DNA of 64,000 bases, from the NCBI GenBank assembly GCA_022842245.1, contig JALHPZ010000034.1, positions 1 through 64,000 of the forward strand. The letters are read 5' to 3'. Each line of letters begins with the position of its first letter. Within the stretch, counting starts at the first letter, position 1. The position numbers and the translations under genes were made by a program. This stretch comes from Gemmataceae bacterium (GTDB lineage Bacteria; Planctomycetota; Planctomycetia; Gemmatales; Gemmataceae). The notes beneath the pieces are model-generated. The model worked only from the letters and a program-made list of their open reading frames with translations, had not been told where the DNA came from and did no database searches. Positions 8,978 through 18,289 of the stretch are shown here, piece after piece.

Positions 8978-11900
8978 ATGCTGAACGCGATCATCCGATT
9001 CTCGCTGCGCCACCGCGCATTCGTGGTACTCGTCTGCCTGTTCCTCCTCGGCTACGGGGCGTTCACGGCCGCGCAGATGCCCATCGACGTCTTCCCGGAC
9101 CTCGACCGGCCCCGCGTCACGATCATGACCGAGAGCCACGGCCTTGCCCCGGAGGAAGTCGAAACCCTCGTGACCTATCCGGTCGAATCGGCGATGCTCG
9201 GCGCGAGCGGCGTGCAGGATGTGCGCACGCAATCGGGGTTCGGCCTCTCCGTGGTCATTGTCGAATTCGGTTGGGGCACCGACATCAAGCAGGCGCGGCA
9301 AACGGTGCAGGAGCGACTGTCGGTCGTCGCGGCCGACCTGCCCCCGGAAATCCGCCCGCAGATGTCGCCGGTGAGTTCGATCCTCGGGCAATTCCTGATC
9401 GCGGGTCTACGACCGCGACTGGGGCCGAACGGCGGGGACCTCGCGGCCGTACCGAATTCGGACCTGTGCCTGGAGCGGGTTGGTGATACTGAACCGAGCT
9501 TGTTCGCGTGGAAGGTGACCAATCGACGTCGCCCCGACCAGTGGGTCTCGGTTGCGGTCGCCGATGTACGCTGGAGCGAAACCGAACCCGGCGGCGACCG
9601 GCGCGTACGGGCGATGGTCGATGGTCGGGAGCGGACCGTCGTCTTCACGGGTGCCGAACGCCGGGATATCCACCTGCGCACGCTCGCCGACTGGGTCGTG
9701 CGCCCACGGCTGTTGAAGATTACGGGTTTGTCGCAGGTGATCGTGCTCGGCGGCGGCCGGAAGCAGTATCAGGTGCTGGTCGATCCGACGGCGCTGCACG
9801 AATACGGCGTGAGCCTTCAGGACGTGGAGCGGGCGCTGCAGGCGAACAACGTGAACTATACCGGCGGCTTCTCCGACCGGGACGGCCTGGAACGACCGAT
9901 CCGCGTGATCGGGCGGCTCGGCCCGCAACCGGAGCGCGTGATCGCCGACCTCCGGCGCATCCCGGTGAAGGCGTACGCCAAGCGGACCATCCTGCTGGAC
10001 AACGTCGCCCGCGTCGTCGAGGCGGCGGCGGTGCGCCGGGGCGAAGCCGGCATCAATGGCGCGGCCGGCGTCGCGCTCACCGTCATCAAACAGCCCCACC
10101 ACGACACACGCGCCCTCAGCGAGGCGGTGCAGGCGGCGCTCGCCGAAATCGAGCCGACACTGCCCGTCGAGGCGGCGATCGAAACGTCTCTCTACGAACA
10201 GCGGGACTTCATCGATCGCGGCATCGCCAACGTCGGCGAGGCACTTGCGCTCGGCGCCGGCCTCGTGCTCGTCATCCTGTTCCTCTTCCTCCTGAACGTC
10301 CGCACGACGTTCATCTCGCTCGCGGCCATTCCGCTCTCGCTGGCGATCACGGCGCTCGTCTTCCAGTGGATCGGCCTGCTCACCGGCACGGCGCTCTCGA
10401 TCAACATCATGACACTCGGCGGCATCGCCGTCGCGATGGGCGAACTGGTGGACGACGCCATCGTGGACGTCGAGAACATCTACCGCCGGCTGCGCGAGAA
10501 CGCCCACATACCCAAGCCGCTACCCGCCCTGCGCGTCGTCTACGAGGCGAGCGCCGAGATCCGCTCGTCGATCGTCTTCGGCACGGCCGTCGTCATCCTC
10601 GTCTTCCTCCCGCTCTTCGCTCTCTCCGGGATGGAGGGCCGGCTTTTCACGCCGCTCGGCATCGCCTACATCGTCTCCATCCTCGCGTCGCTCGTCGTCT
10701 CGCTTACCGTCACGCCGGTGCTCGCGTATTACCTCCTTGCCCGCTCCCGCGCCGTCCACACCGAGCGCGACGGCTGGCTCTTGCGGGCGCTCAAATGGGC
10801 GATGGGCCACGTGATCCGGTTCAGCATGAAACGAGCCGGCCTGCTCCTCCTCGCCACCTGGCTCGCCGTCGGCTACAGCGCCTGGCGATTGACCCAACTC
10901 GGCGGCGACTTCCTCCCGCCATTCGACGAAGGCACCGTCCAGCTCAGCACGTCGCTCCCCGCCGGCAGTTCGCTCGGCGCGAATCGGGAGATGATGAAAC
11001 TCGTCGACGCCAAGCTCCGCTCATGGTTGCGGACGCCGGAAAACCCGAACGGGATGATCCGCTCCTTCATCCGCAAGACGGGCCGCGCCGAGATGGACGA
11101 GCACGTCGACCCGCCGAACGCCAGCGACATCATCATCCAAATCAACCCGGACTGCGGGCTGGACCGGGCCGAGGTACTGGAGACGATCCAGCGGGAAGTC
11201 GCGGCCGAAGTACCCGGAGTCGAGGCCGAGATCGAGCAACCGCTCGCCCACCTTATCAGCGAGAACCTGACCGGAAGCAAGGCACAGATCGCGATCAAGG
11301 TGTTCGGCGACGACCTGGACGAATTGGAGCGGCTCACCAAGCGGATTCGCGCCGTCGCGGCCGGCGTGCCCGGCGTCGGTTCTCTGGCCGTCGAGCAGAT
11401 CCGCAAGGTTGACGAGATCCACATCCGGCTGCGGCCGGACGACCTCGCCCTCTTCGGCCTGGATCGTGCGTTCGTTGGCCAGTTCGTCCAGACCGCCCTC
11501 AACGGCGAAGTCGTTTCGCAAGTGATCGAGGGGCAGCGGCGTTTCGATCTACTCGTTCGGCTGGACGAACCGTACCGGGCCGAGATCGGCAACCTGAAGG
11601 ACCTGCGGCTCGAGTTGCCCGACGGCCGCGGTGCGGTGCGCCTCGGCGAAATCGCGGATGTGACCCCGCCGACCGGCGGCGACTCGGGCGCGAACCAGTT
11701 GAAGCGCGAAAACGTGCGCCGGCGCATCGTGGTGCGCTGCAACGCCGTGGGGCGCGATCTGGTCTCCGTCGTGGCCGACATCCGCGCCGCCGTGGCGCGG
11801 GACGTGCCCCTGCCGGAAGGCTATTTCGTGGAATACGGAGGCCTGTTCGAGAACCAGCGGCGCGCCACGCGGCTCATCGCCGTGCTTGCCCTCGTCTCGT

Positions 11901-12475
11901 TCGTCGGCATGTTCTTCACCCTGCTGGTGCTCGTGCCGTCGGTCCGCATCGTCCTGCAAATCCTGAACGCCATCCCGACGGCGTTCATCGGCGGCGTGCT
12001 CGCGCTCGTCCTTACGGGGCAGACGCTCACGGTCGCCAGCCTGGTCGGGTTCATCTCGCTCGGCGGCATCGCCGTGCGCAACGGCATCCTGCTCGTCACC
12101 CACTACACGCACCTGATGCGCCGCGAAGGCGAACCGTTCAGCCAGGCAATGGTCCTGCGTGGCAGCCTCGAACGGCTCGCCCCCGTGCTGATGACCGCCC
12201 TCACCGCCGGCATCGCGCTCGTGCCCCTCGTCGTCGCCGGCCACCAGCCCGGCCGCGAGATCCTCTACCCCGTCGCCACCGTCATCCTTGGCGGTCTCGT
12301 GACGTCGACCTTTTGCGAATTCCTGATCCATCCCGGCCTGTTCTGGCGGTTCAGCGGCGCCTCCGCCGTCCGCCTCGCGGCCCATTCCGAACCGGACGGC
12401 CTGGACGAACCGGCCGAACCGATCCCGTTGCAAGTCGCAACGGGACACTTACGTGAACCCGAAGGAGAACGATGA
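8978..12475 (+). CDS. Heavy-metal RND pump, CzcA/CusA-like, with extra domain
   Basis: A 1165-residue inner-membrane proton/metal antiporter of the HME-RND family, about 100 residues longer than usual for the family. The first membrane helix is at about 14-32. The usual porter opening (QMPIDVFPDLDRPRV) follows, and the TM4 motif VDDAIVDVENIYRRLRE is seen. A second set of helices lies near the C-terminus. Residues about 146-227 are an insertion: family members pass from SSILGQ…GL almost directly to LRTLADWVVRPRLL, but here some 80 polar residues (GGDLAAVPNSDLCLERVGD and on) intervene. The insertion would sit in the periplasmic porter region. The stop overlaps the next gene (ATGATG). Confidence 0.9.
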   Translation: MLNAIIRFSLRHRAFVVLVCLFLLGYGAFTAAQMPIDVFPDLDRPRVTIMTESHGLAPEEVETLVTYPVESAMLGASGVQDVRTQSGFGLSVVIVEFGWGTDIKQARQTVQERLSVVAADLPPEIRPQMSPVSSILGQFLIAGLRPRLGPNGGDLAAVPNSDLCLERVGDTEPSLFAWKVTNRRRPDQWVSVAVADVRWSETEPGGDRRVRAMVDGRERTVVFTGAERRDIHLRTLADWVVRPRLLKITGLSQVIVLGGGRKQYQVLVDPTALHEYGVSLQDVERALQANNVNYTGGFSDRDGLERPIRVIGRLGPQPERVIADLRRIPVKAYAKRTILLDNVARVVEAAAVRRGEAGINGAAGVALTVIKQPHHDTRALSEAVQAALAEIEPTLPVEAAIETSLYEQRDFIDRGIANVGEALALGAGLVLVILFLFLLNVRTTFISLAAIPLSLAITALVFQWIGLLTGTALSINIMTLGGIAVAMGELVDDAIVDVENIYRRLRENAHIPKPLPALRVVYEASAEIRSSIVFGTAVVILVFLPLFALSGMEGRLFTPLGIAYIVSILASLVVSLTVTPVLAYYLLARSRAVHTERDGWLLRALKWAMGHVIRFSMKRAGLLLLATWLAVGYSAWRLTQLGGDFLPPFDEGTVQLSTSLPAGSSLGANREMMKLVDAKLRSWLRTPENPNGMIRSFIRKTGRAEMDEHVDPPNASDIIIQINPDCGLDRAEVLETIQREVAAEVPGVEAEIEQPLAHLISENLTGSKAQIAIKVFGDDLDELERLTKRIRAVAAGVPGVGSLAVEQIRKVDEIHIRLRPDDLALFGLDRAFVGQFVQTALNGEVVSQVIEGQRRFDLLVRLDEPYRAEIGNLKDLRLELPDGRGAVRLGEIADVTPPTGGDSGANQLKRENVRRRIVVRCNAVGRDLVSVVADIRAAVARDVPLPEGYFVEYGGLFENQRRATRLIAVLALVSFVGMFFTLLVLVPSVRIVLQILNAIPTAFIGGVLALVLTGQTLTVASLVGFISLGGIAVRNGILLVTHYTHLMRREGEPFSQAMVLRGSLERLAPVLMTALTAGIALVPLVVAGHQPGREILYPVATVILGGLVTSTFCEFLIHPGLFWRFSGASAVRLAAHSEPDGLDEPAEPIPLQVATGHLREPEGER

Positions 12476-12894
12476 TGCGCGCTCTGCTCGCCGTGGCCCT
12501 GCTCGCCGGCGTCTCGATGGCCCGGGAGGACGACGACCACCTCGGCCCCCACAAGGGGCCCGTCGCCGAATGGGGCGAGGAGGAGTACCACCTCGAAGTC
12601 GTCGCCGACCGCAAGACCGGCGACGTGACCGTCTACGTCTATGGCGATCACAAAGACCTGCACAAGGGCAAGACCGCCGCGATCGATTCGAAATCGTTGA
12701 TCCTCTCCCTCAAAACGACCAACCCCGCCACGACCGTGAAGTTGGAACCGAAACCGGCGAAGGACGATCCGAGCGGTCGGTCGTCGGTGTTCGTCGGCAA
12801 GAACGCCGCGTTCAAAACCGACAAGAAGCTGACCGGCACCGTCGGCGGCAAGGTCGGCTCGAAGCCGTACACGGGCGACTTCAAGGAGAAGTGA
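12472..12894 (+). CDS. Small secreted protein of the metal efflux operon
   Basis: A 140-residue protein with a signal peptide (MMRALLAVALLAGVSMA) and a charged beta-rich mature part starting EDDDHLGPHKG. The GEEEYHLEVVADRKTGDV stretch followed by VYVYGDHKDL resembles small planctomycete periplasmic proteins found near efflux pumps, but I cannot name a family. The start codon overlaps the CzcA stop by 4 bases, so it is co-translated with the pump. An acidic, histidine-bearing N-terminus suggests metal binding in the periplasm, which is inference. Confidence 0.75.
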   Translation: MMRALLAVALLAGVSMAREDDDHLGPHKGPVAEWGEEEYHLEVVADRKTGDVTVYVYGDHKDLHKGKTAAIDSKSLILSLKTTNPATTVKLEPKPAKDDPSGRSSVFVGKNAAFKTDKKLTGTVGGKVGSKPYTGDFKEK

Positions 12895-12982
12895 GCGGAA
12901 CCCGAGTTGATGTTTTTGCATTGGTAGTTCGCCTCGGTTCCATGCACAATGGGATGGTCGATCCCTCCCCGAGGCATTTCCG

Positions 12983-15268
12983 ATGCGATTCCTGGTTTGC
13001 GTGTTCCTGTTCGCGGGTTCGGTGTCGGCCGCCGAACCGATCCTTCGCTCCGCGAAGAGCGGCAGCTGGTCCGACCCGGCCACCTGGACCGAGGGCAAAG
13101 TCCCTGGCGCGGGAGCGAAAGTCCTGATCCGGCCCGGTCATCGCGTCGAGTACGATGCGAAGTCCGACGCCGTCATTCGCGCCATCAACATCGGCGGCTC
13201 GCTGGTGTTCGATCCATCCACCGACACGCTGCTGAACGTCGGCCTCGTCAAGATCCAACCGGGCGACACGTACAGCGAGGACGGCTTCGACTGCGACGCC
13301 CACGGCGAACTCGCCGACCCGAAGGGGCCGATGCCGGAGCTGATCGTTGGCACGCCGCAGCGACCGATCGCGAACGGGAAAACCGCAACCATTCGTTTGC
13401 ATTACGTCGAGGGGATGAACAAGGAGACCTGCCCGGCGATCGTCTGCTGCGGAGGTCGGATGGACCTGCACGGCCAGCCGATGGCGCGCACGTGGCTGAA
13501 ACTCGGCGCGACCGCGAAGGCCGGATCCGCGTCGATCGTGCTCGCGGAGCCGGCAGCGGGTTGGAAGGCCGGCGACAAGATTATCGTGACCGCGACGCAG
13601 ACCCACGGCGCGAAAAAGACCGAATCGAAGACGGAAGAGGCGACGATCGCGAAGGTCGACGGCAAGGCGATCGAACTCGCCGCGGCGCTCGCGATGGACC
13701 ACGCCGGCGAGGGGAACTATCGCGGAGAAGTCGCGAACCTCTCGCGGAATGTGATTGTCGAATCGGCCGACCCGGCCGGCGTCCGCGGCCACACGATGTA
13801 CCACCGGAACAGCGCCGGTTCGATCTCCTACGCCGAGTTCCGCCACCTCGGCAAGAAGAACGTCCTCGGCAAATACGCCATCCACTTCCACCTCTGCCGC
13901 GACACGATGCGCGGCAGCTTCCTCGTCGGCAACTCCGTCTGGGACAGCGACAATCGCTGGATCACCATCCACGGCACCGACTACCTCGTCGTCCGTGACA
14001 ACGTCGGCTATAAGAGCATCGGCCACGGCTTCTTCCTCGAAGACGGCACCGAGGTCTACAACCTGCTCGACCGCAACCTCGCCGTCGGCGCCAAACGCGG
14101 CAAGCCGCTGCCGAAGCAGGCACTGCCGTTCGACCAGAACGAAGGCGCCGGCTTCTGGTGGACGTGCAGCCTGAACTCGTTCACCCGTAATATCGCGGCC
14201 GAGTGCGGCAACTACGGCTTTCGCTACGAGGCCACGCCGACGAGTGCCCTGAAATTGAACTTCCCGATCCGGCAGCCCGATGGCACCAAGAAGACCCTCG
14301 ACCCGCGCACGCTGCCGTTCGTGCGGTTCGACGACAACGAGGTCCATAGCAGCACCGGCCTCTACGGCGTCAACCTCGGCGAGGGCGTCAATCGCGTCGG
14401 GCCGGACGAACATCATCCGTTCGTCGTGCGAAACCTGAAGGTGTGGGACATCCATTACGCCTTCCGACCGCAGGTGCCGAACCTTATCGTTGAGAACCTC
14501 GACATCCACGGGGCCGCATACGGCGTTTATCACCCGAATTTCGACAACCACTACTACAGGAACGTCTTGATCGCGCAGACGAACACGGAACCGTTCAACC
14601 GCGGGCACGACGACCTGAGCGTGCAGTACGGCAAGCTCGTCGTCGACGGCCTGACGTTCGACGGTTGCCGGTCCGGCGGGATGCCGCTGATCCAAATCTC
14701 GGACGACAACCCGACCGGCCGCGCCGAGACGCACTTCCGCAACGTGAAGACAGTGAACTGGCAGGACGGCAGCAAGCAGAAGGCGATCGTGAACCTCGGT
14801 GGCGGCCCGCGACCGAAGCCGAAGACCGAGAAGGGCGTGCCGGTCTACCTGCACGATTGGTTCGGGCCGGGACGGATCGCGATGGTGGCGAGCACGCGAT
14901 CGCCGGAGTACAAGGCGAAGCCTGAAGAATTCCGGGCCGAGGCACCGCTGACCGGGAACGAATCGCGCGTGGCGGAAGTGTCGGGCGTGCCGTTCCCGGC
15001 GTTCCCGGAGATTGCGGACGACCTGCCGCCAATGACCGTCATGACACAAACGATGCGCCGGGACGGCAAACTCGTCGTTCGCGGCACCTGCATCGACAAC
15101 GGGGTCGTGAAGCGCGTGACGGTGAACGGCATGGAGGCGAAGTTTGACGGAGGGAGTTCGACCGAGTGGACCGTCACGCTGGAGATGACGGCGACGCGGA
15201 TCGAGGCGAAAGCCGAGGACGCCGCCGGCAACGTCGAGAAAACGCCCGCCATCGTGGTCGTCCGATAA
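12983..15268 (+). CDS. Secreted G8-domain / beta-helix protein, CEMIP-like
   Basis: A 761-residue protein with a signal peptide (residues 1-16). A G8 domain follows (SGSWSDPATWTEGKVPGAGA, then RPGHRVEYD), and then a long right-handed beta-helix. KYAIHFHLC at mid-protein matches the IHFHLC signature of CEMIP/TMEM2-type hyaluronan-depolymerising proteins, and the WxxTIHGTDYLVVRDNVGY repeats fit the helix turns. The last 90 residues form an Ig-like domain ending in VEKTPAIVVVR. It is probably exported and acts on or binds polysaccharide; the substrate cannot be told from sequence. The start ATG 12983 is preceded by GAGG. Confidence 0.8.
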   Translation: MRFLVCVFLFAGSVSAAEPILRSAKSGSWSDPATWTEGKVPGAGAKVLIRPGHRVEYDAKSDAVIRAINIGGSLVFDPSTDTLLNVGLVKIQPGDTYSEDGFDCDAHGELADPKGPMPELIVGTPQRPIANGKTATIRLHYVEGMNKETCPAIVCCGGRMDLHGQPMARTWLKLGATAKAGSASIVLAEPAAGWKAGDKIIVTATQTHGAKKTESKTEEATIAKVDGKAIELAAALAMDHAGEGNYRGEVANLSRNVIVESADPAGVRGHTMYHRNSAGSISYAEFRHLGKKNVLGKYAIHFHLCRDTMRGSFLVGNSVWDSDNRWITIHGTDYLVVRDNVGYKSIGHGFFLEDGTEVYNLLDRNLAVGAKRGKPLPKQALPFDQNEGAGFWWTCSLNSFTRNIAAECGNYGFRYEATPTSALKLNFPIRQPDGTKKTLDPRTLPFVRFDDNEVHSSTGLYGVNLGEGVNRVGPDEHHPFVVRNLKVWDIHYAFRPQVPNLIVENLDIHGAAYGVYHPNFDNHYYRNVLIAQTNTEPFNRGHDDLSVQYGKLVVDGLTFDGCRSGGMPLIQISDDNPTGRAETHFRNVKTVNWQDGSKQKAIVNLGGGPRPKPKTEKGVPVYLHDWFGPGRIAMVASTRSPEYKAKPEEFRAEAPLTGNESRVAEVSGVPFPAFPEIADDLPPMTVMTQTMRRDGKLVVRGTCIDNGVVKRVTVNGMEAKFDGGSSTEWTVTLEMTATRIEAKAEDAAGNVEKTPAIVVVR

Positions 15269-15274
15269 TATCAA

Positions 15275-15307
15275 CCGCCGCCGGGATCACGGGAAGCCCG
15301 GCGGCGG
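15275..15307. terminator. Possible hairpin between convergent genes
   Basis: CCGCCGCCGGG (15275-15285) and CCCGGCGGCGG (15297-15307) form an 11-bp stem between the ends of two convergent genes. There is no clear T-run on either strand and the right arm lies in the last codons of the leftward gene, so this is only a weak candidate. Confidence 0.3.
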
Positions 15308-15856
15308 GTCCTCGTTGGTGCGACCGCCTTCGGGGGCATAGAACTTCACGGTCTTGGCTCGAAACTGACCATCGGGATCGCGTACGAACCGCCCCTTCAT
15401 GAAGTACATGCGGAACCCCTGCGGCGACTCCCCCTTGGCGTAGAAGCCGATCTCGATTTCGTTCTCGCCGATCTCCTCGAACTCGCCTTTGCCGAAGCCC
15501 CAGACGGCGACGCGGGCGTTGAAGTTCCGCAGGGTCGTCCAGAGGCCGGAAGTGCGCATCTGCTGTTTGGTCGCGCCCCGGTAACTGAATGTGTCGGAGA
15601 GTTGTTCGACGAAGCGGTCCGGGTCGCGGGCGGTGGCGGCGTCGGCCATGAGTTGCACGCGGCGGTTCGCCTGTTCGCGCGGGCTTTCGAACGAGCGGTC
15701 GACGAGAACGAGGGCGAGGAGCAACAGACCGAAGGCCAACGCGGCCAACAGCGACTTGCGATCCCGTTTCCGTGACCAGACGGCGAAAGCGATCACGAAA
15801 GCGACGGCCAGCACCAGATAAAGCGATAGCGACGGATCGGAGAAGAACGTCGGCAT
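15287..15856 (-). CDS. Membrane-anchored NTF2-like hypothetical protein
   Basis: 189 residues from ATG 15856 (an upstream in-frame ATG at 15955 would add a charged, unlikely leader that overlaps the preceding gene). Two hydrophobic helices at about residues 8-23 and 31-48 anchor it. The soluble part begins with SPREQANRRVQLMADAATAR and continues RFVEQLSDTFSYRGATK, a layout typical of SnoaL/NTF2-like folds used as accessory domains. No catalytic motif is evident. It follows the secreted protein at 15868-16407 by 11 bases and is likely co-transcribed. Confidence 0.65.
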   Translation of the reverse strand: MPTFFSDPSLSLYLVLAVAFVIAFAVWSRKRDRKSLLAALAFGLLLLALVLVDRSFESPREQANRRVQLMADAATARDPDRFVEQLSDTFSYRGATKQQMRTSGLWTTLRNFNARVAVWGFGKGEFEEIGENEIEIGFYAKGESPQGFRMYFMKGRFVRDPDGQFRAKTVKFYAPEGGRTNEDPPPGFP

Positions 15857-15867
15857 GCGGGCCTCGC

Positions 15868-16407
15868 TTACTTCAGTTTCCGTCGGAAATCCCAGCGACC
15901 GACGCCGCGCCAGCTTCCATCGATCCGCTCGTCGTCCACCACCTTGAAAACGCACGGACCCGTGTCGGCTTCATGGGTGATGCACCGGTACCGTCCGGCC
16001 ATCGTCTTCGTCTTTTTGTCGTACTTGAGATCCATCAGAAACTGCCCGTTCGACGACTCGATCAGCAGGTAGACGCGGTCGGCGACGGTCTTGATCTTCG
16101 TCGTACTCTTACCGTTGTTCCAGCCGGCCTGCCCGTTGTGGTTCCAACGTTCGAACCATTCGCCGTCGAGCGAGCCTCTCGTCCCCTCGGTGCCGTCCGT
16201 CACCCACTGTTCGGCGTTGGCGTCCTTGGCGTCGCCCTTCAAGTCGAATGTCTTCAGGAGATCGAAGACATCCTCGCCGTCCGGGTCCTCGATGTCCTTG
16301 AGGCCATAGGGGTTGCGGGTCTTTGGCTTGTCATTCTTCGCCGGTTTGTCGGCAAGGACGAGTGTCGCCGCGAGGACGATTATGGTAAGGACGAGAAGCG
16401 ATCGCAT
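15868..16407 (-). CDS. Secreted hypothetical protein
   Basis: 179 residues with a signal peptide (MRSLLVLTIIVLAATLVLA) and a lysine-rich linker (DKPAKNDKPKTRNPYG). The rest is a beta-rich domain containing EWFERWNHNGQAGWNNG, MAGRYRC and a final WRGVGRWDFRRKL strand. It looks like a small extracytoplasmic lipocalin-like or calycin-like barrel, but I do not recognise a named family. The enolase terminator separates it from the upstream gene, so it has its own promoter, and the membrane protein follows after 11 bases. Confidence 0.7.
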   Translation of the reverse strand: MRSLLVLTIIVLAATLVLADKPAKNDKPKTRNPYGLKDIEDPDGEDVFDLLKTFDLKGDAKDANAEQWVTDGTEGTRGSLDGEWFERWNHNGQAGWNNGKSTTKIKTVADRVYLLIESSNGQFLMDLKYDKKTKTMAGRYRCITHEADTGPCVFKVVDDERIDGSWRGVGRWDFRRKLK

Positions 16408-16442
16408 GGCCGTTCTCCGGGAGGGAAAACGGATCGTAATGC

Positions 16443-16480
16443 AAAAAGTAACGCGGGGGTAACCATCGTTACCCCCGCGT
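16443..16480 (-). terminator. Rho-independent terminator of enolase
   Basis: A perfect 13-bp stem (16451-16463 with 16468-16480) with a CATC loop. On the reverse strand it is followed after three bases by TTTTT (16447-16443). It starts 5 bases after the enolase stop. Confidence 0.9.
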
Positions 16481-16485
16481 GACGT

Positions 16486-17787
<1,302 letters not shown>

Positions 17788-18289
17788 CGCACTCTCACGC
17801 TGGGAAACGGATACGAATCGTCGGGGATGGGATACGGTCGGCGACGGAAAGGGCAAGCGCGAAGGAATGCAGCAGTCGGCAACACGCTTGCGGAGTTCGT
17901 CCCACGTCGCTTCGAAAGGTGTCATCTCGCCGATCGACCGCGGGAAGGGCCGGGATCGCCTGCCGTCGGGGGCCGGCGGCGCTCAACCGGTCTGTGCAAC
18001 GGTCGTGTCGGCGAGCGAGTCGGAACGTCTCGCAAGCTACCGGTACCGGGCACCCTTCCCGCAGTTCACGGTCGCCAGGACGCGATTGCGACTGGCTACG
18101 GAAGTCTCATCGGCAACGGTGCGGTTAGACTTGACCGAAGCCGGACACAACCCGGCACGAAAAGCGATTCCGGTTGACCCGGACCGATCCGAGGGCGATA
18201 CTATTAACGCATACCCCCCGCCGCCGACCGTTTCCACTCGGTCGGCCCCCGCCGGTTTCGATCTCGACGTTTTGACACGGAGCCGATTC
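17788..18289. other. Divergent intergenic region, no gene seen
   Basis: 502 bases between the enolase start and the DUF1549 gene start. Several frames are open but none has a good start, codon bias or recognisable product. It should hold the divergent promoters; I could not assign -35/-10 boxes with confidence. GGAG at 18279-18282 is the ribosome site for the GTG start at 18290. Confidence 0.5.

Noticed and set aside
9508..11412. 634-codon plus-strand frame inside the CzcA-like gene
   Set aside because: Arg-rich, without domains, and in a different frame from a clearly coding RND pump.
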